Assembly: GCA_023135195.1 (NCBI GenBank)
Contig: JAGLTQ010000100.1
Location: 1 to 64,000 of the forward strand
Reading direction: 5' to 3'
DNA: 64,000 nucleotides
Source of the DNA: Gammaproteobacteria bacterium
GTDB taxonomy: Bacteria > Pseudomonadota > Gammaproteobacteria > UBA6429 > Thiohalophilaceae
The notes beneath the pieces were generated by a model. That model did not search any database, was not told where the DNA came from, and worked only from the letters and a program-made list of their open reading frames with translations. A program made the translations under genes and the position numbers. Positions 8,096-16,924 of this stretch are shown here, piece after piece (position 1 is the first letter of the stretch; every line of letters starts with the position of its first letter).

Positions 8096-11000
8096 TTACT
8101 TTAGTGCATTACGCCTTAACGTATTAACAATAACATCTCTGCGTTTATATTTTTTCACGGCTTCTTTTGCTGTTAATTTCTCACCATTAACTTCCCAATA
8201 AACCTTATCAATACCGTGAGCGGATGAAGAAAACTCACCCGTTGGTAAATAAGCTATCCATTCATCATTTCTTTTTGCAAGTAGAGTTAAAATAAGATTT
8301 TTACTCTTATTATTAATAAATAATATTTTATTGTCTTTTGATACCTTCACCAATAGTTTTTTATTGGGGAATAAAGCATTATTTCCCCACTTTGTATGAG
8401 AACCAATGTTGGAAGGATTCTTTGATGACAAAGCAGCCGCTGACCTTCCTGTTTTTATTGAATAAACAGTGGATTTATTGCTCTTCTTATCAGTGATAAT
8501 CACATTTTCATTATCTTTAAATGAAAGCTCACCTACCTGTTCAAAATAAATTTCTTTCTTTCCTGTTTCAACATCAAATACACGCGTCAACTCTGATAAT
8601 GTTTCATCCTGTTTCCAGCCATCAACCCACGCCGTTGATAGCGCGATACGCTTTCGATCCGGACTAATCGCAAATGAATTGAACCAGGAATCAGTAAGAT
8701 TTTTATATTTAAGAATATCTGTAACCATGTCGACCTCTAATTCATAATAAGAATTAGTTTTTAAGTCAACCACCATTACTACGCCAAAAAAGTTCCCTTT
8801 ATTCATTGAGGTGAAAGCTCGACCTGCTAATAAAATGCTGTTTTTATTAATAGACCATTTATCAATAATAAAATTAGGGTCGGCAATTTCTTTTTCAGTT
8901 CCATCTTTAATATTATATTGCACAATATAAGTCCGTTCAGCTTTGTTGTTTTTAATTAAAGCATAAATATTATTTGAATTTTTCAAATCTGAAATAACAC
9001 TTTGGAACCTTCCCTTCCAGCTACGAATTTTTTCTCCATTAATAATCGACCAAACGTGTAGTCCTTCCTGATCCCAGGTAATAAGCTGGTTTCTTTTAGT
9101 ATCAGCATAAGCACCGCCCGTAACAACAGCTGATTCTCCACTGTATCTTTTAACTCTTTCAAGTGACTGCGAATCATAAAACTCATATAAATTACCCGTA
9201 ATATCATTTGCAATAATTCGTTCACCATTATTTATATATTGAATTCTTAATTCATTCTTACCGGTATAGACTTCAGTAATAATTTTCATTTTTTCATAAT
9301 CAACTAAAATTAAATTGTTACGGCCGCGCCAATCATTGATAATTATTTGAGGCTTAGAAGGATGTGCTGCAATGAGTCTACCTAGCACAGGAATTTTAAT
9401 GCTTTTATGCTTAAAGTTATTTTCTGTATCCCACCTATGTAAGATGGAACGATTATCAGCACTGAAAATATATTTTCCATTAGTACTAACACCTAACGCA
9501 TGAGGCCAGCTTACTTCTGTAAGACGATGTGTCTGCTCAAGCGTTTCAGCATCAAAAATACGAATCGAACCACCTGCTGAACGCTCTAATAATGCAAGAT
9601 ATTCGCCATTAGCAGTCCAAAACATAATGTCAGCACCGTCTTGACCTTTTACCTCTCCTTGTTTAACAACAGCATTTTTTTCTACATTATATTTAATGAG
9701 TCGGCCATAGTTCCAAATTGCTATTTCGTTGCCATTAGGACCCCATGCAAGTCCCGAGGTTTTTTTGATCATAGGTAATTGACTGCTGAACCGATGATTT
9801 TTAAGATCATAAATCAACATTACACTTCCTAAATCATCTTTTAACTCCGTTGCATACGCAACATAACGTCCATCTGGTGAAAAGACTGGTTTGGTCATTG
9901 ATTTTGTATAATCTTTATCAAATATTGCATTTTTAAACTGATCAATAATAGAAAGATTATTAGCATCCCAGTGGTTATAAATAGCGTCACCATTAGTAGC
10001 AATAAAAGTTTTTTGTTCTGGATGCACAACTAACCAGTGAGAAGATACAGATGTTGTGGCAACTACTTTTGCTGAATTACGTTTATTTTTAGAGATTTTA
10101 TTTGTATTGTTTTTTCTTTCGATATAATCATTAACAATAGATTCTAGTTTTTCAGGAAACCAGGAGTCAGAATTTTTCATAGATGATTTATATTTTTTCA
10201 AATATCCAGCAGACTTATCATAATTCCCGTCATAGAGATTGGCTTTTGCTAAAGCAATAAATAAGCCTCGTTCATTTTTTTTGTATTTTTTTTGAATATC
10301 TTTTAATAAAGAAATTGCTTTTTTAGCACGGAATGTTGGATATAAAACTTCCTGGCTATATTCAACTGTATAAATTCGTTTATCAATATAGACATGAGAG
10401 TTGTTAATTGCGCGTAAATAAATACTTTCTGCTTTATCATAATCCTTTAAATATGCATACTCTTGAGCAAGAGAACCAAGTACATCAGGATTGTTAGGTA
10501 ATTTTTTCTCTGCCGCTTCGAGTACTTGCAATAAATTTCTTGAGCTATAATTTTTAACCAGCTCCTGTCTTATGTCATCTACAACTTCAGAAGTAAAATA
10601 ATATTGATTAGCTTTCTCATACAGTTGATAAACAGATTTATACCCAGCCTTTTTTGACTTGTAAGCAAGATCTTTGATTAATTTATGAATAACGATATCT
10701 TTTAGCTGTTTATTTCTTGGTGCTGCTGCTGAGGCTTTTATATCGTCAATTGCTGTAAAAATAGCAAGACCATATGCGCGATCACCACTATGTCTTTTTC
10801 CTACAATGCCATCTGGATACCGAGTATCAATTGAATGCAACCATAAATCACTTCGCAATATACCGCCACGCTTTAATAATGCAGAGTTAGAATACTTATC
10901 AACTTTTTGTTTGTATCCCTTCATTTTTTTGTAGATTGATGCTCGCGCATAATCAAACACATAGATATCATTTCCAATAACCGCGGCATATTTATCAATA

Positions 11001-11473
11001 GCCTTTAATATTTCTTTGTATTGAAATTTACCTTTCTTTTCTTTATAAAGATCTACAAACTTTATAAAAAAATTATAATTCAAAAATGATGGCGCAACTT
11101 CTATGCCTCGTTTAACAGCCATAATTTTAGAATTAAAGTCTCCCATGAATGATTGATAATGTAGGGTATTCGGATTATTAGGGAATTTAGCAACTAATTC
11201 AGACAGGTATTTTAATTCAAGATTATCCTGACCATTTTTACTGGCAAGATAAGCTTTTGCATAAAGCCCCCCCACAGTTTTTGGATAGTGTTTAGCAAGA
11301 TATGCTCGAATTTGAATTTTCTCAGCACCGCTTGGAGTATTATGTGACAGCAAGAGCAAATCATCTGCACTAACCTCTGCATATTTATTATTACTCGTTA
11401 TTGCACAACTGCTGGAAGCAACAACTGCTAGCAACAATAAGAACCTCATACCTAATATGTAAAAATTTTTCAC
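8096..11473 (-). CDS. TPR and beta-propeller exported protein, probable lipoprotein
   Basis: This protein of about 1,125 residues starts with a hydrophobic signal segment ending ASSSCA, a weak lipobox. Residues of roughly 50-430 are TPR-like helical pairs (FPNNPNTLHY, LPNNPDVLGS). The rest is a WD40/TolB-like beta-propeller with repeated FSPDGRY and AWGPNGN motifs. It ends with a WIAYLPTGEF-SSSAHG-YWEVNG tail of the kind found after propellers in caspase-WD40 proteins, but there is no protease domain. I chose the GTG at 11473 because TTAGGAGT lies 7 bases upstream; ATG at 11449 or the open frame to 11527 are alternatives. A fragment of a paralogue lies at 6668. Confidence 0.75.
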   Translation of the reverse strand: MKNFYILGMRFLLLLAVVASSSCAITSNNKYAEVSADDLLLLSHNTPSGAEKIQIRAYLAKHYPKTVGGLYAKAYLASKNGQDNLELKYLSELVAKFPNNPNTLHYQSFMGDFNSKIMAVKRGIEVAPSFLNYNFFIKFVDLYKEKKGKFQYKEILKAIDKYAAVIGNDIYVFDYARASIYKKMKGYKQKVDKYSNSALLKRGGILRSDLWLHSIDTRYPDGIVGKRHSGDRAYGLAIFTAIDDIKASAAAPRNKQLKDIVIHKLIKDLAYKSKKAGYKSVYQLYEKANQYYFTSEVVDDIRQELVKNYSSRNLLQVLEAAEKKLPNNPDVLGSLAQEYAYLKDYDKAESIYLRAINNSHVYIDKRIYTVEYSQEVLYPTFRAKKAISLLKDIQKKYKKNERGLFIALAKANLYDGNYDKSAGYLKKYKSSMKNSDSWFPEKLESIVNDYIERKNNTNKISKNKRNSAKVVATTSVSSHWLVVHPEQKTFIATNGDAIYNHWDANNLSIIDQFKNAIFDKDYTKSMTKPVFSPDGRYVAYATELKDDLGSVMLIYDLKNHRFSSQLPMIKKTSGLAWGPNGNEIAIWNYGRLIKYNVEKNAVVKQGEVKGQDGADIMFWTANGEYLALLERSAGGSIRIFDAETLEQTHRLTEVSWPHALGVSTNGKYIFSADNRSILHRWDTENNFKHKSIKIPVLGRLIAAHPSKPQIIINDWRGRNNLILVDYEKMKIITEVYTGKNELRIQYINNGERIIANDITGNLYEFYDSQSLERVKRYSGESAVVTGGAYADTKRNQLITWDQEGLHVWSIINGEKIRSWKGRFQSVISDLKNSNNIYALIKNNKAERTYIVQYNIKDGTEKEIADPNFIIDKWSINKNSILLAGRAFTSMNKGNFFGVVMVVDLKTNSYYELEVDMVTDILKYKNLTDSWFNSFAISPDRKRIALSTAWVDGWKQDETLSELTRVFDVETGKKEIYFEQVGELSFKDNENVIITDKKSNKSTVYSIKTGRSAAALSSKNPSNIGSHTKWGNNALFPNKKLLVKVSKDNKILFINNKSKNLILTLLAKRNDEWIAYLPTGEFSSSAHGIDKVYWEVNGEKLTAKEAVKKYKRRDVIVNTLRRNALK

Positions 11474-11908
11474 TGCAAAGACTCCTAAACTGCATAAATA
11501 TTCATTTACTGTAGATAAATCAACCATTTGTTTGTTGATAACTTTTCAATAGACTAAAAAATTACTTTCATCACCAATATGTATAGAGATGCAGTAAAAG
11601 TAAAAATATCAGCATAACCAGGTAAATTTTGTAGATTTGGGGTTAAATATAATTAAAAGAGCCAATCTATATGATTGAACACATTTAGAATCATTATAAT
11701 TATATAAATACAATCCTATATCTTATAAGTATATAACTGGAAAATAGTGAACAATAGACCGGCATTTTTACTCCGTCCTTTAATTTTATTGGTTAAAAAA
11801 CAATCAAAAAGTAAGGAAAATAGTAAGGTTTATTTTATAGACATGTAAGTAATATTTATTCTTATTATTTCAATTGGATCAACTGAGCCATATTGAATAT
11901 AAAACATA
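11474..11908. other. AT-rich intergenic gap
   Basis: I see no supportable gene, RNA or repeat here. A 33-codon GTG frame at 11747-11848 has a weak ribosome-binding site and no recognisable product. The promoter for the large lipoprotein gene probably lies near 11480-11600. Confidence 0.5.
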
Positions 11909-12019
11909 TTATTTCATGGTTCCCATTTGCTGTATGGGGACTTGCAAAGCAAAAATAACTAAGGCAAACCATATAATACAAATTAAAAGTGAAATATTTA
12001 GAAAGACAAAAGACTTCAT
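11909..12019 (-). CDS. 36-residue single-helix membrane peptide
   Basis: This short frame begins at ATG 12019 with AGGTG six bases upstream, a well-placed ribosome-binding site. It encodes about 36 residues, dominated by one hydrophobic helix (ISLLICIIWFALVIFAL) with a short polar tail. It starts 17 bases after the stop of the 84-residue membrane protein gene on the same strand, so it probably closes a three-gene operon. The function is unknown, and similarity searches would have little power at this length. Confidence 0.6.
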   Translation of the reverse strand: MKSFVFLNISLLICIIWFALVIFALQVPIQQMGTMK

Positions 12020-12035
12020 ATTTACACCTGATTTT

Positions 12036-12290
12036 TTATTGTGCAATGAATAATCGTACACTTAAAATTAGCATAACAAAACATAAAATATAGCTAAAGC
12101 CATATACCTTAAGAATTATTAATGTAACTGCAGGCAAAGATGCATCGAAAATCTTGTAAAGACCAACAAATGTTAACTCCACAACGGGTGCTAAATAATA
12201 TATTGTAGTGACAAGCACAATAGAGAAAGTAAAATATACCAATGGAATTGAAGCTGCAATGCTCCTGGACAGTACAATTTTATTATTCAT
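12036..12290 (-). CDS. Small membrane protein of unknown function
   Basis: This 84-residue protein has two predicted transmembrane stretches (roughly residues 12-38 and 53-82), joined by a short loop with one aspartate. AGGT lies 9 bases before the ATG. It sits between the exported 12318-12863 product and the 36-residue peptide, all on one strand with short gaps, so the three may form a membrane-associated unit. I recognise no family. Small multi-helix membrane proteins in defence and signalling islands can be pore-forming, but nothing here shows that directly. Confidence 0.65.
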   Translation of the reverse strand: MNNKIVLSRSIAASIPLVYFTFSIVLVTTIYYLAPVVELTFVGLYKIFDASLPAVTLIILKVYGFSYILCFVMLILSVRLFIAQ

Positions 12291-12317
12291 ATATGACTAC
12301 CTAATCCCTTAATATTT

Positions 12318-12863
12318 TTACTCTAATAATGCTACGCATTGATTAAACTTATCATATTCTTTCTTAAAATCTTTAAAGAATACAGCCCCATATTCTATCG
12401 CATTTGTATCTGTGTTGAACTCCAATGTTAAATCTTCATTATTCAAAAGAGACCTGGCAATATCTAAACTTTCAAGGGATGATGAAAGATAGATTGCTTT
12501 CCTACCACTTCCATCACTAAAGTAGTTCATAGACGAACGAAGACTTTGTGAGCTTATTTGTATCCCTACTCCTTCTTCTAATTTTAGAAGACTCTTTTGT
12601 TCAAGCATAAAACCAACATCACCAAGAAATAACTCCTGTGCTACTTCAGGAAATTTACTTATTTCGGACGCACTAAGTTTGTACATACCAATTTCAGCAA
12701 TATGTCTGTCTGAATCCATGTCAAGTACCGGACTATGCAATATACAGCTAATATTTTTTTCACTATCAAACTGCCAATTTTCAGCCATTACATTTAATGA
12801 CAGCGATAAAAAAACCACTATAGTTAAAAACAGGGTTATTTGTTTTGATATATTAAATTTCAT
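12318..12863 (-). CDS. Exported protein of unknown function
   Basis: This protein of about 181 residues has a clear Sec signal peptide (cleavage near VMA-ENW) and a mature periplasmic part with two cysteines. I chose the ATG at 12863 because GGA stands eight bases upstream; an ATG three codons earlier is also open. The mature part shows alternating strand-like segments ending in an FFKDFKKEYDKFNQC helix. No domain is recognised. It is the first gene of the three-gene operon running to 11909. Confidence 0.7.
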   Translation of the reverse strand: MKFNISKQITLFLTIVVFLSLSLNVMAENWQFDSEKNISCILHSPVLDMDSDRHIAEIGMYKLSASEISKFPEVAQELFLGDVGFMLEQKSLLKLEEGVGIQISSQSLRSSMNYFSDGSGRKAIYLSSSLESLDIARSLLNNEDLTLEFNTDTNAIEYGAVFFKDFKKEYDKFNQCVALLE

Positions 12864-12966
12864 TGGAAACATCCATTTTGTGATTAGTTACTAAAACAGA
12901 TGCGATTTATTTACAAATATCAGGATATTTCGGTAAATTATATACAAGAAAATTTATATTGAATTC

Positions 12967-13557
12967 TTATTCATCAAGAGATGCTATTCTTTTATCTAAT
13001 AATGAAATGTTTTCTAATTTCCCGGCATTTCTCTTATTAATATCCACATCTAGATGATATGTATGATTTTTTATAAATTTTAGTTGAATATTAAGCCAGT
13101 CAAACTCATCAACTTCATTTTTAAAGCTTATAACCTCAGCCATCAGATCATTTCCCCTTACAACAAAATCATCTCTATGCAAAGAATCCAGATCAGAATC
13201 ACATATTATTTTTTCAAGCAAGGTAGAAGGTTTTTGAGGAATTTGAGTAGAAATAATTAATTTTGTAATTATTTCTATCTGTTCAGGATTGTAATCATAT
13301 TGAGGCAAAATTTCTTCGGCCATTTTTGCGCCAATACTTTCATTATTTTCATACTGCTGAAGATATCCTAAATCATGAAATAAAACAGCTGTTTTTAAGA
13401 TTGTTAAATTTCCCTGGTTAATATTTACCTTGCTGGCAAAAGTTATTGCTACAGGTAAAACATCACCCATCGTATGCCAGGCATTATGATATGTAAGCTT
13501 TGAATCAAGACCTTGAAGGCATTTCTCAACGTATGTTTTTACTTTAGAATATTGCAT
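12967..13557 (-). CDS. HD-domain phosphohydrolase
   Basis: This 196-residue protein carries the HD superfamily metal motifs: YHNAWHT (H24, H28), the FHDLGY doublet (H61-D62), and a downstream DSDLDSL segment supplying the distal Asp. HD proteins hydrolyse phosphoesters, including cyclic nucleotides and (p)ppGpp. Its start is 7 bases after the cyclase gene ends, on the same strand. The simplest inference is that it degrades or processes the nucleotide made by that cyclase, acting as a phosphodiesterase partner. No membrane segment is present, so it should be cytoplasmic. Confidence 0.8.
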   Translation of the reverse strand: MQYSKVKTYVEKCLQGLDSKLTYHNAWHTMGDVLPVAITFASKVNINQGNLTILKTAVLFHDLGYLQQYENNESIGAKMAEEILPQYDYNPEQIEIITKLIISTQIPQKPSTLLEKIICDSDLDSLHRDDFVVRGNDLMAEVISFKNEVDEFDWLNIQLKFIKNHTYHLDVDINKRNAGKLENISLLDKRIASLDE

Positions 13558-13563
13558 TAATGC

Positions 13564-15876
13564 TCATTTTTTATACATATGATATGCAGGTATTATTCCA
13601 TGCCCCTTAGGCAATACAACCTGACCAGCGTATGCAAAATTGAAATCACTAAGTTTTTCAACATTAGCCATTGCGGTAAATGTTTCACTTGCATATATAT
13701 ATCCAGGAGGTGTTATCGGCTCCATGCGTGCCGCACGATTAACGTAATCACCACATAGTTCCAGATTTTTAGTAACGGGTTCAATGTAAGAATAAACGGG
13801 GCCGGCATCAAGAGAAATCCGTATTGTTAAATCTTCTGGCAAGCCATATTCCTGCCATTGTGTAGCAACAATAATATTTTTTATCTCATTCGCGCATTCA
13901 GCAGCAATATTGAGTGAATTAAAAACGATAAAAAGTCCATCCCCTTGAGTACGTTTAATTAAAATACCTTCATTATATTTTTCAAACACCTCACTTATAT
14001 ATTTTAAAAAAACAGTAGAAAACGTTACTAACTGCTTCTCATTAAGTTTGCTATACCCTTTTACATCGGCAAATAAAAGAGGGAGAAAATTATAATAACC
14101 AACATCAGTACCGTAACTGGATAATTTGCATTCTATTAAAGATGGCAGAAACTTATTTTCATGAAGCGTAATTTCTCGGACACCATTAACCGGATCAATA
14201 ACAGTAATGGATGGATTTTCCCTTGACCATAAATCAATCACAGAAGATGTTCCACCAATGTTGTTATTAGTAACTCCATTCCATATGGATAAATATTCTA
14301 CTTCACTATTTATTACCTTTGCCCTGGCAACAGCAATACCTAAAACAAAGCGATTAGTAAAATCATAAGCAGGCTCATTAGTCACATCATTATATTGCGA
14401 CAAAATGACAACCCGACTTGCTTTATTTAATAAAACATCAAATCGATCACCCCAATTACCTTCTAGCACAGTATTAACGCTATGTTTTTTAAATCTTTCA
14501 ATGTCATGAGGAAGAATAATATTAATTTCCCCACCTTTACTAACAACCTCTTCAAGGAATAATATATCCGATCCACATGCTGCAGATGAATAAGCTATGC
14601 AATCCTCGTATTTACTTAATTGATTCTTAATTTCATTTCTAACAAAATTTTCTCTATTAGCAGGAAACCTGGCTACCTTTACACCAGGAACATCTATCAT
14701 ATGGCCTGAAAAAACGATTACCCTCGGTTTTTTAAAGAGCTCATCAAACATATCAAACTCAATATTTTTGAAGCTTAGTATTTTTTCTACTTGCTTATGC
14801 ATAGAGTTTTTTCCACGCATGTCTTTGCCAACTTTCACAATGGCTGACTGGTAAAATGATTTCGCAGACTCAATATCGCCTAACAATAATGCTGCCTCTC
14901 CCAACGTTGCATACACCCAATACATAACATCAATAGAATTACGTTCACTTTCATCTATAATCTGGTTGCAAATGGTTGTAACCTGGTTTGCTATTTTTAT
15001 GCTTTGTTCAGCTTCCCCTTGTAACAAGGCAATAGTAGCGGCATTAATACCATTATAATAAGCATTATTTTTATTTTTATTTTTTAATGATGTTTCAAAA
15101 GCAGTGAAATAACATTCAAATGATTTTTTTAAATATTCTTTTTTCTCTTTACCATTAACACCTTCTGAGAGTGCCATTTCTTTATATGTACGACCTAATA
15201 AACCCAATGTTGCACTATCTACTTCTTTAGAAATGGCATATAAATTATTTAATATTATTGAGGCCTCTTTAACTGCACCTGTTTCTGCCAATGCTAACGC
15301 CTGCTGCTGGTTTATATGGATATATAACCTTTGATTAACATCAGTAAGATTTACAGGATCAAGAAAACACTCTAAACCTTCTGAAAAAACATCATAGGCA
15401 AGAAGTGGTTCAGATGACTTCAAAAAACATAATCCGAGTTGGTAATATATATTTGGCTCAGACTGCCAACTCGTATAGTTATGTTCTCGCCAGAGAGAAA
15501 TAAGCTCTGGTAACAATAAGCTGCAATCCAGAATTGAGTTAAGCTGGTGGTCTACAACTAATTTTTCATGCTCAGACAAGATAACAGTATTAGGGGCTGT
15601 GATTGTATAGCCAAGCTTAAGAGTCAGCTTTAGCGTTTCTAATACACTATTACGATCATATTTTTTGTCATTTTCAGAGAGCTCATCATAAGGAACCAGG
15701 CAAGGATGCTGTTTATTAACATCATCTCTTCTCCCCCCATAAACCCATCCATTATCAAGCCGCTCTTGCGACCAGACTTCATGAATATTTCTGGAAAGTT
15801 GTTCTTGTAAATCAATTAATGATTTTTCAAGCTCAATGCCAGATGTATCAACGGATTTAGGAATATATTTTTCCAT
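13564..15876 (-). CDS. RyR-TPR-class III nucleotidyl cyclase
   Basis: The order in this 770-residue protein is as follows. A RyR domain (PF02026 type, about residues 30-90) has HEVWSQERLDNGW, KQHPCLVPYDEL and KKYDR. A TPR-like helical region spans about 120-370. A Rossmann-like segment (about 385-540) has GSDILFLEEV and recalls SLOG/TIR-type nucleotide-binding folds, though weakly. The C-terminal class III cyclase domain carries metal aspartates D604 (FADVKGY) and D646 (QGDGLF), and the transition-state Asn and Arg in VNRAARM. The base-selecting positions appear to be Lys (IKRTQ) and Glu (LELCGD) instead of the usual Lys/Asp of adenylate cyclases, so the product may be cAMP or another cyclic nucleotide. 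It is co-transcribed with the HD gene. Confidence 0.85.
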   Translation of the reverse strand: MEKYIPKSVDTSGIELEKSLIDLQEQLSRNIHEVWSQERLDNGWVYGGRRDDVNKQHPCLVPYDELSENDKKYDRNSVLETLKLTLKLGYTITAPNTVILSEHEKLVVDHQLNSILDCSLLLPELISLWREHNYTSWQSEPNIYYQLGLCFLKSSEPLLAYDVFSEGLECFLDPVNLTDVNQRLYIHINQQQALALAETGAVKEASIILNNLYAISKEVDSATLGLLGRTYKEMALSEGVNGKEKKEYLKKSFECYFTAFETSLKNKNKNNAYYNGINAATIALLQGEAEQSIKIANQVTTICNQIIDESERNSIDVMYWVYATLGEAALLLGDIESAKSFYQSAIVKVGKDMRGKNSMHKQVEKILSFKNIEFDMFDELFKKPRVIVFSGHMIDVPGVKVARFPANRENFVRNEIKNQLSKYEDCIAYSSAACGSDILFLEEVVSKGGEINIILPHDIERFKKHSVNTVLEGNWGDRFDVLLNKASRVVILSQYNDVTNEPAYDFTNRFVLGIAVARAKVINSEVEYLSIWNGVTNNNIGGTSSVIDLWSRENPSITVIDPVNGVREITLHENKFLPSLIECKLSSYGTDVGYYNFLPLLFADVKGYSKLNEKQLVTFSTVFLKYISEVFEKYNEGILIKRTQGDGLFIVFNSLNIAAECANEIKNIIVATQWQEYGLPEDLTIRISLDAGPVYSYIEPVTKNLELCGDYVNRAARMEPITPPGYIYASETFTAMANVEKLSDFNFAYAGQVVLPKGHGIIPAYHMYKK

Positions 15877-15957
15877 TAAATGTCTCTTTCTGTAACCAAA
15901 ATTTGATTATTTATATGATATAACTTGTATATACCATAATATATTATTTGCATGAGG

Positions 15958-15982
15958 TCAGTATTTTAATAATATATACTGA
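15958..15982. promoter_or_regulatory. Candidate operator dyad
   Basis: TCAGTAT and ATACTGA form a perfect 7-base inverted repeat separated by 11 AT-rich bases. It lies in the 225-base space between the divergent cyclase gene and the exported-protein gene at 16102. The shape fits a dimeric repressor site. No matching copy has been confirmed elsewhere, and dyads arise easily in AT-rich sequence. Confidence 0.3.
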
Positions 15983-16101
15983 TGAGAATAAAGATTAATT
16001 GTCAGGCTCGTACCTTATAATTTATATTATGAGTACTTATACGGTATTAACCATTAAAAAAATGCCATTATCACGACTATCAGATAATCCCGGGTAAATA
16101 G

Positions 16102-16560
16102 ATGTTTAACATAATGAATTCAGCTTCTAAAACAATATTGATACTTATTCTTGGCTTTCACACTCAGCATGCTAATGCATCAGGCCAACGATCCGCTACG
16201 ATTTCTCTTGATTCTGTAAAAACATATAACACATTAATGCTAGACAAAAAAACCTTAACTGAAAAGTATTTAAACTATGCAGGAACAGTAAATAATCATA
16301 CTCATATATTAATGGTGAAGAAGACCTCTTATTCTGAAGATTCAAATGGAAATATAGGAATGCCATGGAATGATGTTTATACTTATAAAATCGCTGTTGA
16401 TAAAATGACTATTGTTAACGGATGGGATTTAACCAAATTACTCAAGCAAAGACCGATTGAGATTAGCCCAGCTTTTTGTCCAATTCTGTATTTAACTCCA
16501 AACAAGAAAAAATACGTTATTTCAAACGAGAAAGGTATTAAATCTAACTGTTTAGATTAG
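16102..16560 (+). CDS. Exported protein, paralogue 1 (SGQR family)
   Basis: This 152-residue protein has a signal peptide ending near ANA-SGQR. It is a clear paralogue of the product at 39226-39687. The two share the mature N-terminus SGQR-S/T-A, the central LMVKKTS/LMVTKTS motif, and MTIVNGWDLT, which is also nearly identical in DNA. Two cysteines near the C-terminus (PAFCP and the terminal SNC) are conserved in the pair and may form a disulfide. The function is unknown. Both copies precede a tiny helical-protein gene and a TIR operon. The start could be the second ATG at 16114. Confidence 0.75.
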   Translation: MFNIMNSASKTILILILGFHTQHANASGQRSATISLDSVKTYNTLMLDKKTLTEKYLNYAGTVNNHTHILMVKKTSYSEDSNGNIGMPWNDVYTYKIAVDKMTIVNGWDLTKLLKQRPIEISPAFCPILYLTPNKKKYVISNEKGIKSNCLD

Positions 16561-16568
16561 ATTATTAT

Positions 16569-16733
16569 TTAACCAATCAAGTCTTCAATCAAATTATACT
16601 TCCTTAGAATTTTCACCGCCTGAATTTTCTTTCCCGCAGCCACATATTTATTAAATGCTTCTATATCATCAGATGGCGCAACCTTTAATAAATCATAGGT
16701 ATATTCATCCATTGTTTTAATTAATCTTTTCAT
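16569..16733 (-). CDS. 54-residue helical protein, paralogue 1
   Basis: This short gene encodes about 54 residues and is homologous to the frame at 41712-41867. The two share a KTMDEY N-terminal motif and an IQAVKILRKYNLIE C-terminal motif, with variable residues between. That is strong evidence of a real conserved gene, despite its size. The C-terminal motif faintly recalls the helix of ribosomal L7/L12 C-terminal domains. It is convergent with the exported-protein gene and divergent from the TIR-WD40 gene at 16925, the same layout as at the second site. A role as regulator or partner of the TIR operon is possible but unproven. Confidence 0.75.
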   Translation of the reverse strand: MKRLIKTMDEYTYDLLKVAPSDDIEAFNKYVAAGKKIQAVKILRKYNLIEDLIG

Positions 16734-16924
16734 TTACCTTCTAGCCAATTGAAATTTTATAATAAATTACTGATAATTTATTTGTTTATCACTCTTAACC
16801 TTATATGACTAAAAGCTAGCTAATACCGAGCTTATTCTACATTAATCTTTGCCAAAGCAATCTTATTTTGGGAAGATTAAATATGCAATATAAAATATTT
16901 AAATAGTAATAATTTGGTGTATTA

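Noticed and set aside
11747-11848. 33-codon GTG frame in the gap upstream of the TPR/propeller gene
   Set aside because: Its ribosome-binding site is weak and no homologue or motif is visible, so I do not list it as a gene.
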